NCBI GenBank assembly: GCA_028823885.1
Contig: JAPPFK010000086.1
Span: 1-57,365 of the forward strand
Direction: 5' to 3'
Length of the DNA: 57,365 bases
Origin: Rhodospirillales bacterium
GTDB taxonomy: Bacteria; Pseudomonadota; Alphaproteobacteria; Rhodospirillales; UBA2165
The translations under genes were made by a program, and so were the position numbers. Within the stretch, counting starts at the first letter, position 1, and each line of letters begins with the position of its first letter. A model generated the notes under the pieces. That model worked only from the letters and a program-made list of their open reading frames with translations. It made no database searches and had not been told where the DNA came from. Positions 1 to 7,528 of the stretch are shown here, piece by piece.

Positions 1-1
1 C

Positions 2-670
2 CATGAGGCGGACCAGGTCGGCATCACGCCGATGGATCCGTCCTACGTTTTCGATGGCTATGAGATCGGCGAGCCCTGGCTGATCGTCATCGGCGTGGCC
101 ATGGACCACGACCGGCTGAACGCGGCCCCGGACACGCTCGAAAACCCGGTTTCGGCCGTGGAAGTCGGCGAGCAGTACAATCGCGCGGCCAGGGTTTCCC
201 GCAACCTCGCCAATTTCATTCTATCCCGGGGATACGACGCCAAGGCCTATCCCGGACCGTGGGCATCGGCGTTGCTGATGATCCCCCCGGCGATCGAGGC
301 CGGGTTCGGGCAATTGGGCAAGCATGGCTCATTGATCAACCGGCGGTTCGGCTCATCCTTCCGCTTGTCGGCGGTGTCGACCGATATGCCGCTTGTCGCC
401 GACGCGCGCGACGATATCGGCGCCGAGGAATTTTGCGCCAATTGCCGGGTTTGTTCCAAAGCCTGTCCGCCCGGCGCCATTTTCGATACCAAACAGACGG
501 TTCGCGGCGAGCGGAAGTGGTACGTCGATTTCGACAAATGCATCCCCTACTTCGGCGAGACCATGGGATGCGCCATCTGTATCGGCCGCTGCCCGTGGTC
601 GAAACCGGGCACGGCTCCGAGGCTGGCGGAGAAGATGCTGGCGAGACGGGCACGTCTCCAGGCGGAATGA
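2..670 (+). CDS. 4Fe-4S protein, QueG / reductive-dehalogenase-like (5' truncated)
   Basis: The frame is open from base 2, so the gene starts upstream of the window; an internal ATG at 32 is not the true start. Numbered from that ATG, the C-terminal part carries two 4Fe-4S cluster motifs: C135-x2-C138-x2-C141-x3-C145 and C170-x9-C180-x2-C183-x3-C187, each ending in the Cys-Pro typical of ferredoxin folds. The stretch before them (a G-x-LGKHGSLI element, then a STDMPL element) resembles the core of epoxyqueuosine reductase and corrinoid reductive dehalogenases. The N-terminal corrinoid-binding half lies outside the window, so cofactor and substrate cannot be judged. It may be a cytosolic oxidoreductase of this superfamily rather than a respiratory dehalogenase. 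The 3' end faces the next gene convergently. Confidence 0.7.
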   Translation, partial: HEADQVGITPMDPSYVFDGYEIGEPWLIVIGVAMDHDRLNAAPDTLENPVSAVEVGEQYNRAARVSRNLANFILSRGYDAKAYPGPWASALLMIPPAIEAGFGQLGKHGSLINRRFGSSFRLSAVSTDMPLVADARDDIGAEEFCANCRVCSKACPPGAIFDTKQTVRGERKWYVDFDKCIPYFGETMGCAICIGRCPWSKPGTAPRLAEKMLARRARLQAE

Positions 671-695
671 AACGCCCGCCCCAGCACGGCCGGTT

Positions 696-1352
696 TCATT
701 CGCGACGTGATATCGACCACATCTGGAACCTCGAATCCGGCTCAGTGAACTCATCTCCAAGTTCCATGAACGTCAAACAATCTAGCGACCGCATCCACCA
801 GCCCTCGGCCTGGTGGGTATTTCCGAGCGCGTCTTGGCAGCGCCATTGGTAGGGCCTGCCAATTCTCCCCAAGTCATTGCTATCGAACATGAACGTAGCA
901 ATATCGCCCGGCTTCAGTTTCACCGGGATATCGTCGCCCTCAATGCTGAACCCCATCCATTCCCTCGGGGCAAGCTGCAATGACTGCGCCGACGGAACGC
1001 CCGGATCGCCCGCAGGTACCGCGAACACCGCCGCAACGCCTGTTATGGTCACATCGACCGCCCCGGCGTTGGTAATCGTGAACCCGTCGAATTGCTTGTC
1101 TGTGTGCCCATCCTCGGTCACGCGGCCAACGCTTTGGCCCTTTTGTCTCAGCAGCAGATTGGGCTTGTCGCGATCCACAGCCCTCTCTTGATTCTCCTTC
1201 TGAATCTCGGTTTGACGCTCAATCAGTTTTGTCTGCCGCTCGGCTGATTTCGACAACTGCCGAGTGACAACAGCCAGCATGATGGTCGCGCCTACAAGTG
1301 CGATCGTGGCTGCCAGCATCCCCAGCCCAATGACGAGTTCTCCAGTGGTCAT
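696..1352 (-). CDS. Hypothetical membrane-anchored protein with coiled coil
   Basis: A 218-residue protein of a family I do not recognise. Residues about 6-28 form one hydrophobic transmembrane helix. Residues about 30-58 are rich in Gln, Glu, Lys and Arg with a repeated RQT-x-I-x-E pattern, suggesting a short coiled coil. The rest looks like a soluble beta-rich domain, with an ITNAGAVDVTITG segment that resembles an immunoglobulin-like strand pair. The ATG at 1352 is preferred because translation from the upstream ATG (1550) adds a low-complexity Gly/Arg/Pro segment. The ATG at 1418 (Met-Ala-Gly-Leu) is a second option. No partner gene suggests a function. The layout (one helix, coiled coil, exposed domain) is common among orphan proteins of unknown role. 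Confidence 0.6.
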   Translation of the reverse strand: MTTGELVIGLGMLAATIALVGATIMLAVVTRQLSKSAERQTKLIERQTEIQKENQERAVDRDKPNLLLRQKGQSVGRVTEDGHTDKQFDGFTITNAGAVDVTITGVAAVFAVPAGDPGVPSAQSLQLAPREWMGFSIEGDDIPVKLKPGDIATFMFDSNDLGRIGRPYQWRCQDALGNTHQAEGWWMRSLDCLTFMELGDEFTEPDSRFQMWSISRRE

Positions 1353-1734
1353 AGGATGTGGATCGTTCCTAAGGTGCTGATGAAACGGTCGGGTCTTGGT
1401 TTGAAGCCCCGCCATAATGGACCCCCCGGCCGATCCTTGTCGAGTACGTGGGTTCGGCTCAGCCGACCCCTGGCATTTCCCCCACCCATCCCGACCCGCA
1501 CCATCGCCGTGCCATGCGCCTGGCTCGGGATGCCGTGCTTGCCCGCGCATCCAAGATGTCCCGACGCAGTTGAATGGGAGTGCTTAACTCGGCGGAATCC
1601 GGCATCGGACCGAGCAATCTGGTTCATCCGAATTGTTGGCGTGCTGGCCGTCGACTTGCAAGTCCGTCTGTCATCGACCTCCCCCGGCATGATAGATTGC
1701 CGCCTCATCCAACCTGCCGTCCGGCTGGGAAATC
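1353..1734. other. Intergenic region upstream of ccmA, no gene seen
   Basis: This stretch lies between two divergently transcribed genes. I see no coding frame with a ribosome binding site or recognisable protein, no tRNA and no clear dyad. It presumably holds the promoter of the ccm run and that of the hypothetical gene on the other strand, but I could not pick convincing -35/-10 pairs. Confidence 0.5.
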
Positions 1735-2352
1735 ATGGTCGTGTTCTCTGGCACTCAATTGACCTGTATTCGGGGTGAGCGGCTTGTCTTCGAGGATCTC
1801 GGCTTCTCGGTCGAGGAAGGCGCGGCGCTGTACCTGACGGGAGCCAACGGTTCCGGCAAATCCAGCCTCCTCAGGGTTATGGCGGCCCTGCAGCGGCCCG
1901 CCGCCGGCGAATTGTGTTGGAACGAGGCGGATGTGTGGGACGATATTCCGGCGCACCATGACCGGACCCGGTACGTCGGGCATGCGGATGGGGTGAAGCC
2001 GGTTCTCAGCATCGGCGAGAACCTGGCCTTTTGGGCGGCGATTTCGGCGACACGGCCCGAACCGGCCGGCCATGGAGTGCAGACGGCCTTGAGCAGGGTC
2101 GGTCTCGGCGAATTATCGGACATGCCCGCCCGGTTCCTGTCCGCCGGTCAGCGGCGGCGGCTGAATCTTGCCCGGCTGCTGGCGTCGCCTGCCCGCCTGT
2201 GGCTGCTGGACGAACCGGCGGCCGGCCTCGACGAGGAGAGCGCCGCCGTACTCGAAAGCATGATCGCCTCGCATCTCGCCAGGGGCGGCATGGCCGTCGT
2301 CGCCACCCATGATGCCGTGCCGGCCGGCGCACGGCGGCTCGAATTGCCGTGA
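1735..2352 (+). CDS. ccmA: Heme exporter ATP-binding protein CcmA
   Basis: ATPase subunit of the CcmABCD complex, which releases heme-loaded CcmE for cytochrome c assembly in the periplasm. The 205-residue protein has the full ABC set: Walker A GANGSGKS at about 36-43, a signature LSAGQRRR near 136, Walker B with LWLLDEP near 155-161, and a switch-region THD close to the C terminus. The length is typical of CcmA, which is shorter than most ABC ATPases. It is the first gene of a ccm run and its TGA stop overlaps the ccmB ATG by one base (TGATG), indicating translational coupling. Identity rests on this context as well as the domain, since the ATPase domain alone would be ambiguous. Confidence 0.95.
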   Translation: MVVFSGTQLTCIRGERLVFEDLGFSVEEGAALYLTGANGSGKSSLLRVMAALQRPAAGELCWNEADVWDDIPAHHDRTRYVGHADGVKPVLSIGENLAFWAAISATRPEPAGHGVQTALSRVGLGELSDMPARFLSAGQRRRLNLARLLASPARLWLLDEPAAGLDEESAAVLESMIASHLARGGMAVVATHDAVPAGARRLELP

Positions 2353-3017
2353 TGCGCGGTTTTACCCATACCCTCCGCCGGGAACTCCGCCTGGCGCTCC
2401 GCCAGGGCGGCGATAGTCTTTTGGTGGTGATGTTTTTTGTCCTGGTGGTGGTGCTTTTTCCTCTTGGCGTGGGGCCCGAACCCGGAATCCTGAGCCGGAT
2501 CGGCGCCGGGATCATCTGGGTCTCCGCCCTGCTGGCCGCCATGCTTTCGATGGACCGGCTGTACCAATCCGACTTCGAGGACGGATCATTGGAGCTTCTT
2601 GTCCTGAGCCCCACGCCGCTGGAGATCATCGTACTGGCAAAAGCCGCCGCCCACTGGCTGACGACGGGTCTCCCGCTCATCGCCGCCTCGCCGCTGCTGG
2701 GGCTGTTGCTGAACCTGGAGGCCGAGGGAATCGCGGTGATGCTTGCGTCGCTGGCGCTTGGAACGCCGGCGCTGAGTTTGGTGGGCGCAATCGGCGCGGC
2801 GCTGGTCCTCGGCGCGCGCCGGGGCGGGGTTCTGATCTCTCTCCTTATTCTGCCTCTGTTCATACCGATCCTGATATTCGGGGTCGGCGCCGTCGACGCG
2901 GCGCTGCTCGAATTGACCTATCGGCCCCAGCTCATGGTCCTCGGCGCATTGCTGTTGCTTGCGGCGGCGCTCAGCCCGTGGGCGGCGGCGGCGGCGGTTC
3001 GCCAAGCCGTTGCATGA
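2352..3017 (+). CDS. ccmB: Heme exporter permease CcmB
   Basis: Inner-membrane subunit of the CcmABCD complex. It is 221 residues long with about six hydrophobic helices. It opens with the family pattern of a short Arg-rich N terminus (LRRELRLALRQGG) followed by the first helix, and contains the conserved YQSDFEDGSLELLVLSP segment of CcmB. A GTG lies one codon upstream at 2349; the ATG at 2352, overlapping the ccmA stop, is the more likely start. About 200 bases separate it from ccmC, an unusually wide gap for this operon. Confidence 0.95.
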   Translation: MRGFTHTLRRELRLALRQGGDSLLVVMFFVLVVVLFPLGVGPEPGILSRIGAGIIWVSALLAAMLSMDRLYQSDFEDGSLELLVLSPTPLEIIVLAKAAAHWLTTGLPLIAASPLLGLLLNLEAEGIAVMLASLALGTPALSLVGAIGAALVLGARRGGVLISLLILPLFIPILIFGVGAVDAALLELTYRPQLMVLGALLLLAAALSPWAAAAAVRQAVA

Positions 3018-3100
3018 TCGGGGAACGGACATATGTGTTCAGGTGTTTCCAGGGGACGGGAGCGGATCAGGCTCGAGCCAGGTCAGACCGAAGGGTCACC

Positions 3101-3136
3101 CGGCAACGTATAACAACTCCGGGCGTCACGTTGCCG
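3101..3136. repeat. Inverted repeat between ccmB and ccmC
   Basis: Two perfect 9-base arms, CGGCAACGT at 3101-3109 and ACGTTGCCG at 3128-3136, flank an 18-base loop. No T-run follows, so it does not look like an intrinsic terminator. It could be an mRNA processing or stabilising stem, or a protein-binding dyad, in the 208-base gap between ccmB and ccmC. Confidence 0.6.
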
Positions 3137-3225
3137 CGAGGCGCCTGGAATTTAGCTGGAAGCCGCGATAAAACGCGGGCTTGATTGGGACCAGCAAACG
3201 AGAATAGGCGGAAGCAGGCGTCAAC

Positions 3226-3969
3226 GTGCATAGATTTGCCAACCCCACCCGCTTCGTCCGGCTTGCCGGCCGCGTCCAGCCCTGGGCCGCCGCGGTTGCG
3301 CTTGGGTGCCTGGGCGTGGGCCTGTACTTCGCACTGTTCTCCTCGCCGCCCGACTATCAACAAGGTGAAACCGTGCGCATCATGTACGTGCATGTGCCGG
3401 CGGCGTGGATGGCGATGTTCTGCTATGTGGTCATGGCCGCGGCGAGCGCATCGTCCCTGATTTGGCGGCACCGGGTCGCCGACCTCGCGGCCAAGGCCAC
3501 GGCCCCGGTCGGGGCGGCATTTACTCTTTTGGCGCTTGTCACCGGTTCCTTGTGGGGCAAACCCATGTGGGGTACCTGGTGGGTGTGGGACGCCCGGCTG
3601 ACGTCGGTTCTGATCCTGTTCTTTCTCTATTTGGGCTATATCGCTCTGCAAAACGCATTCGAGGACCCCGCCCGCGGCGCCCGCGCCGCCGCCATTCTTG
3701 CCGTGGTCGGCGTCATCAACGTGCCGATCATCAAATTTTCGGTCGACTGGTGGAACACCCTCCACCAGCCCGCGAGCCTGACCCGAATGGATTGACCCTC
3801 GATCCACTCGAGCATTCTGACCCCGTTGCTGCTCATGGCGCTCGGCTACGCGGCGCTCTATGTGTGGCTTGCCATCATCCGCATGCGGGCGGAGCTGGCG
3901 GAGACGAAAATCAGGGCGATCCGGTACCGCCAGGCCTCCGGCGCCGCGCCGGCCCCTCAGGAGAGTTGA
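3226..3969 (+). pseudogene. ccmC: Heme handling protein CcmC, interrupted by an in-frame TGA
   Basis: CcmC presents heme to CcmE in the periplasmic face of the membrane. From the GTG at 3226 (upstream GGCGGA as ribosome binding site) the frame gives 189 residues containing the tryptophan-rich WWD motif (about 115-129) and the two conserved histidines H56 (VHVPAAW) and H180 (TLHQPAS). It then meets TGA at 3793-3795. The same frame continues after the stop with homologous sequence: SIHSSILTPLLLMALGYAAL, then a last membrane helix and a charged tail, to TGA at 3967-3969. Full length would be 247 codons plus stop, normal for CcmC. The stopped product would lose the sixth helix. The TGA occupies a place usually held by glycine, so GGA to TGA is the simplest change. 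It is either a real nonsense mutation or a sequencing error, and the base after TGA is C, a context known to favour read-through. Confidence 0.9.
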
Positions 3970-3970
3970 G

Positions 3971-4147
3971 ATGGAAGCGATCCAATCCTTCCTGAATATG
4001 GGCGGCTACGCGGCCTTCGTGTGGCCGGCATATGGCGCCACGGCGCTGGTGCTGGCCGGGCTCTCCGCGATGAGCCTCGGCAGGATGCGGGCCAGCGAAA
4101 GGGCGCTGGCCGAGCTGCGCGGCAGCGACGACGAGGAAGACGCGTGA
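3971..4147 (+). CDS. ccmD: Heme exporter small protein CcmD
   Basis: A 58-residue protein with one transmembrane helix (about 13-33), preceded by an aromatic-rich MGGYAAFVWPAYG segment and followed by a charged cytoplasmic tail (RMRASERALAEL), the hallmark of CcmD. CcmD stabilises the CcmABC-holoCcmE complex. The start is the ATG at 3971, one base after the ccmC terminal stop; upstream codons in this frame belong to ccmC in another frame. Its stop overlaps the ccmE GTG (GTGA). Confidence 0.92.
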   Translation: MEAIQSFLNMGGYAAFVWPAYGATALVLAGLSAMSLGRMRASERALAELRGSDDEEDA

Positions 4148-4581
4148 AGCGGAAGCATCAACGCATGACCCTGCTCGGGGCCGGCGGACTGGCCGTCGCC
4201 GCCGCCGCCGCCCTCGTGCTCACCGCCTTCGAGGGCAATATCGTCTTCTTTCACAGTCCGAGCGAACTGAGCGAACGAAATTTCTCCCCCACGCAGCGGC
4301 TCCGCATCGGCGGACTGGTCGAAGCGGGCAGCGTCGCCAAGGCCGCCGACGGCGTCTCCGTCTCATTCACGGTGACGGATACCGCCAAGTCGATGCCGGT
4401 CACGTTCGAGGGCATCCTTCCCGACCTTTTCCGCGAGGGTCAGGGCATCGTCGCCGAGGGTCACCTGCACGAAGGCGTGTTCGTCGCCACCGAGGTCCTG
4501 GCCAAGCATGATGAAACATACATGCCGCCGGAGGTCGCGGAGGCGATCAAGAAATCCGGCCGGTGGAAAGGCGGGCGGTAG
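4144..4581 (+). CDS. ccmE: Heme chaperone CcmE
   Basis: Periplasmic heme chaperone, anchored by one N-terminal helix (about 10-30), that binds heme covalently and passes it to CcmF. The heme-binding histidine is H122 in the motif KHDETY, with the conserved tyrosine Y126, followed by the MPPEV segment. At 145 residues it matches the family. The GTG at 4144 overlaps the ccmD stop by four bases; the ATG at 4165 (MTLLGAG) is an alternative that would drop the basic N terminus KRKHQR. Confidence 0.95.
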   Translation: MKRKHQRMTLLGAGGLAVAAAAALVLTAFEGNIVFFHSPSELSERNFSPTQRLRIGGLVEAGSVAKAADGVSVSFTVTDTAKSMPVTFEGILPDLFREGQGIVAEGHLHEGVFVATEVLAKHDETYMPPEVAEAIKKSGRWKGGR

Positions 4582-4587
4582 CCGGTC

Positions 4588-6573
4588 ATGACCGCGGAAC
4601 TCGGACATTTTGCCCTCATCCTGGCTTTCGCGGCCGCCGCCCTGCAAGGCACCCTGCCCCTGATCGGCGCCCGGCGCCGGGATTCCGTTTGGATGAGTAT
4701 CGCCGCGCCGGCGGCCATCCTCCAGTTTCTCCTGATCGCCGTTTCGTTCTGGGCCCTGACCCGCGCCTTCGTGCTCTCCGACTTCTCGCTGACGGTCGTG
4801 GCGATGAATTCCCACACCGCCAAGCCGCTGCTCTACAAGATTTCCGGCGTCTGGGGCAATCACGAGGGCTCCATGCTGTTGTGGGTGCTGGTGCTCGCCC
4901 TGTTCGGTGCGGCCATCGCCGTATTCGGCGGCAACCTGAGACCGACCCTCAAGGTGCGCGTTCTGGCCGTTCAGGGTCTGTTGGGCCTTGGTTTTCTGGC
5001 GTTCATTCTCTTTACCTCCAACCCGTTCGAACGGCTGTTTCCGATGCCGGTCGACGGGCGCGACCTCAACCCGTTGCTGCAGGACCCCGGCCTCGCCTTT
5101 CACCCGCCGTTGCTTTACCTCGGCTATGTCGGGCTATCGACCACCTTTTCGTTCGCCGTCGCCGCGCTGATCGAGGGCCGTGCCGATCCCGCCTGGGCGC
5201 GCTGGGTCCGGCCCTGGACACTTGCCTCCTGGACCTTTCTCACCGGCGGCATCGTGCTCGGATCGTGGTGGGCCTATTACGAGCTCGGCTGGGGCGGCTG
5301 GTGGTTCTGGGATCCGGTCGAAAACGCATCCTTCATGCCTTGGCTCGCGGCAACCGCCCTCCTTCACTCGGCCATCGTCTCCGAAAAAAGAGACGCGCTG
5401 AAGGGCTGGACCGTCTTTCTCGCCATCGTCGCTTTTGCCTTCTCGCTGCTCGGTACATTCCTGGTCCGCTCAGGCGTGTTGACTTCGGTGCACGCCTTTG
5501 CCTCGGACCCGGACCGCGGCGTGTTCATATTGATGCTGCTGATCGTATCGGTGGGCGGCGCCTTCGCGCTTTATGCCTGGCGGGGCCCGGCCCTCAAGGG
5601 GGGCGGGCTTTTCCGCCCCATCTCCCGCGAAGGCGGATTGGTTCTCAACAACTTCCTGCTGACCGCCGCCGCCGCCGCGGTTCTGCTGGGGACCGTCTAT
5701 CCGCTGATCCTCGACGTGCTGAACGCGGGAAAAATCTCCGTCGGCGCGCCTTATTTCAACAGCGTGTTCATCCCGATGATGGTGCCGCTGGTTCTCGCCA
5801 TGGGCATAGGCCCGCTGCTCAACTGGAAACGCGGCGAACTCGGCCCGACGGTGTACCGGCTTAAAGTCGCCGCGGGACTGGCCGTCCTCTTCGGCACCGG
5901 CGCTTGGCTGTTCATCGACCGCGCCTCCGCCCTGGCCGCATTCGGGGTATTCCTCGCCGCCTGGCTGATGTTCGCGACCTTGCACGAGTTGGCGGTGCGA
6001 ATTCAACTGTTCAGGGTTCCCCCGGGTGAAAGCTGGCGGCGTTTGCGGCGCCAGCCGAGGGCGCGATGGGGAATGACCCTCGCCCATGGCGGACTCGCAA
6101 TCGTCATCGCCGGCATGACCGCGTCCTCGGCCTGGACCACCGAATCCATCCAGGTCATGAAACCGGGAGACAGGGTGGATGTCGGCAGCCATGTCTTTAT
6201 CTTCGACGGCGCCCGGGAGGTGCGAGGCCCCAACTACGCGGCGACCCGGGGTACGTTTCGCGTCGAGAGCGGCGGCGGCGATATCGTGCTGACGCCTGAG
6301 AAACGATTCTACGACGTTCAGGGGCAGACCACCGAGGCGGCCATCCACCCGACTTTTCTCGGTGATCTCTATGCGGTTCTCGGGGACCCCAGAGGCGAAG
6401 ACGGAGGTTTCGTCACCCGCCTTTATTTCAATCCTCTGGTCCCATGGATGTGGGCCGGGTCGTTCATCATGGTCCTCGGCGGTTTCGTGAGCCTGTCCGA
6501 CCGTCGGCATCGGGTCGGCGCGCCCGGCCGGCAAAAGGCCGGCGCCCGAGCCACGCCGGCACCGGCGGAATAA
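4588..6573 (+). CDS. ccmF: Heme lyase subunit CcmF
   Basis: Large polytopic membrane protein that, with CcmH and CcmI, forms the ligase attaching heme to apocytochrome c. It has 661 residues and about 15 helices. The WWD heme-binding motif sits at about 234-252 (WGGWWFWDPVENASFMPW), preceded by the FHPPLLYLGY segment with a conserved histidine at 172. A periplasmic domain lies between about 510 and 625, before the last helix. Length and motif order are normal. It follows ccmE by six bases. Confidence 0.97.
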   Translation: MTAELGHFALILAFAAAALQGTLPLIGARRRDSVWMSIAAPAAILQFLLIAVSFWALTRAFVLSDFSLTVVAMNSHTAKPLLYKISGVWGNHEGSMLLWVLVLALFGAAIAVFGGNLRPTLKVRVLAVQGLLGLGFLAFILFTSNPFERLFPMPVDGRDLNPLLQDPGLAFHPPLLYLGYVGLSTTFSFAVAALIEGRADPAWARWVRPWTLASWTFLTGGIVLGSWWAYYELGWGGWWFWDPVENASFMPWLAATALLHSAIVSEKRDALKGWTVFLAIVAFAFSLLGTFLVRSGVLTSVHAFASDPDRGVFILMLLIVSVGGAFALYAWRGPALKGGGLFRPISREGGLVLNNFLLTAAAAAVLLGTVYPLILDVLNAGKISVGAPYFNSVFIPMMVPLVLAMGIGPLLNWKRGELGPTVYRLKVAAGLAVLFGTGAWLFIDRASALAAFGVFLAAWLMFATLHELAVRIQLFRVPPGESWRRLRRQPRARWGMTLAHGGLAIVIAGMTASSAWTTESIQVMKPGDRVDVGSHVFIFDGAREVRGPNYAATRGTFRVESGGGDIVLTPEKRFYDVQGQTTEAAIHPTFLGDLYAVLGDPRGEDGGFVTRLYFNPLVPWMWAGSFIMVLGGFVSLSDRRHRVGAPGRQKAGARATPAPAE

Positions 6574-6575
6574 GC

Positions 6576-7118
6576 ATGTCCCGCCGGTTTCTGTTTCTTC
6601 TGCCCCTGGTCCTGATCGCCGCCCTCGGTATCGGCTTCTGGTTCGGCCTGCAACGGGACCCTCAGGCGCTGCCGTCGGCGCTGATCAACAAGCCGGTACC
6701 GGAATTCTCCCTGGCGGCCATCGAAGGGTCCGCGCGGGGCTTCCGCCGGGACGACCTCCTGGGCAAAGTCTCGCTGGTGAACATTTTCGGGTCCTGGTGC
6801 GTGGCCTGCCTGATCGAACATCCGTTCCTGATGGAGTTGAAGGCCAACGGCGTCGTCCCCATTTACGGGATCAACTGGCGGGAACCCAACCGCCGGGCGG
6901 GCCCCGAATGGCTGGACAAATTCGGCAATCCGTACCGGTTCGTCGGCGATGACCCGCGAAGCGAGGGAGCCATCGCGTTCGGCGTCACGGGCGCGCCGGA
7001 GACCTTCTTCGTCGATCGAAAAGGGATCATCCGCTACAAACATGCGGGGCCCATCACTCGGGATGTTTGGGAGAGCAAGCTGTGGCCGATCGTCCAGCGC
7101 CTGCGCGCCGAATCCTAG
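6576..7118 (+). CDS. ccmG: Thiol:disulfide interchange protein CcmG (DsbE)
   Basis: Membrane-tethered periplasmic thioredoxin that keeps the apocytochrome haem-binding cysteines reduced. It has 180 residues: an N-terminal signal anchor (about 4-24), then a DsbE thioredoxin fold with the active site WC75-V-A-C78 and the GVTGAPETFFVD cis-proline loop. The active-site dipeptide is Val-Ala, where a proline or serine is more usual before the second cysteine. The ATG at 6576 lies two bases after the ccmF stop; sequence upstream in this frame overlaps ccmF and is not CcmG-like. The 3' end overlaps the ccmH start. Confidence 0.95.
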   Translation: MSRRFLFLLPLVLIAALGIGFWFGLQRDPQALPSALINKPVPEFSLAAIEGSARGFRRDDLLGKVSLVNIFGSWCVACLIEHPFLMELKANGVVPIYGINWREPNRRAGPEWLDKFGNPYRFVGDDPRSEGAIAFGVTGAPETFFVDRKGIIRYKHAGPITRDVWESKLWPIVQRLRAES

Positions 7119-7528
7119 TCCTGCTGACGGTGCTGGCCGGGCTGGCTGGATTGCTACCGGACCCCGCGCGCGCCGTGCTGCCGGAAGAGGTGCTCGCCAA
7201 CCCCGTGCACGAGGCGCGCGCCCGCGCGATCTCCAAGGAACTTCGCTGCGTCGTTTGTCAGAACCAGTCCATCGACGATTCGGATGCGGAGTTGGCCCGC
7301 GACCTTCGTGTCCTGGTACGGCAGCGCATCGTGGAAGGTGACAGCGACGACGAAGTGATCGCCTACGTCGTCTCCCGGTACGGCGACTTCGTTCTCCTCC
7401 GCCCGCCGGTGAAGGGGGCGACGCTCGTGCTGTGGATCGGCCCCATCGCCATCGTCCTCATCGGGTTGCTGGCGATGATCTCGTACTTCCGGCGGGCCGG
7501 CCGCGAAGCGGAGCGCGCGGGCCAATGA
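7082..7528 (+). CDS. ccmH: Cytochrome c maturation protein CcmH (CcmL type)
   Basis: Thiol-reductase component of the CcmFHI ligase. The short protein (148 residues) has a signal sequence, a small helical domain with the redox motif LRC56-V-V-C59-QNQS, and one C-terminal helix (about 115-135). This is the short CcmH form; the TPR half is the separate gene ccmI. The GTG at 7082 is preferred because GGGAG lies eight bases upstream at normal spacing. A TTG at 7067 would be longer by five codons. Its start lies inside ccmG and its TGA overlaps the ccmI ATG (ATGA). Confidence 0.93.
   Translation: MADRPAPARRILVLLTVLAGLAGLLPDPARAVLPEEVLANPVHEARARAISKELRCVVCQNQSIDDSDAELARDLRVLVRQRIVEGDSDDEVIAYVVSRYGDFVLLRPPVKGATLVLWIGPIAIVLIGLLAMISYFRRAGREAERAGQ

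Noticed and set aside
3793..3795. Selenocysteine or tryptophan recoding of TGA in ccmC
   Set aside because: CcmC is not a selenoprotein family, the position is normally Gly, no SECIS-like stem is evident directly after the codon, and TGA ends many other genes in the window.
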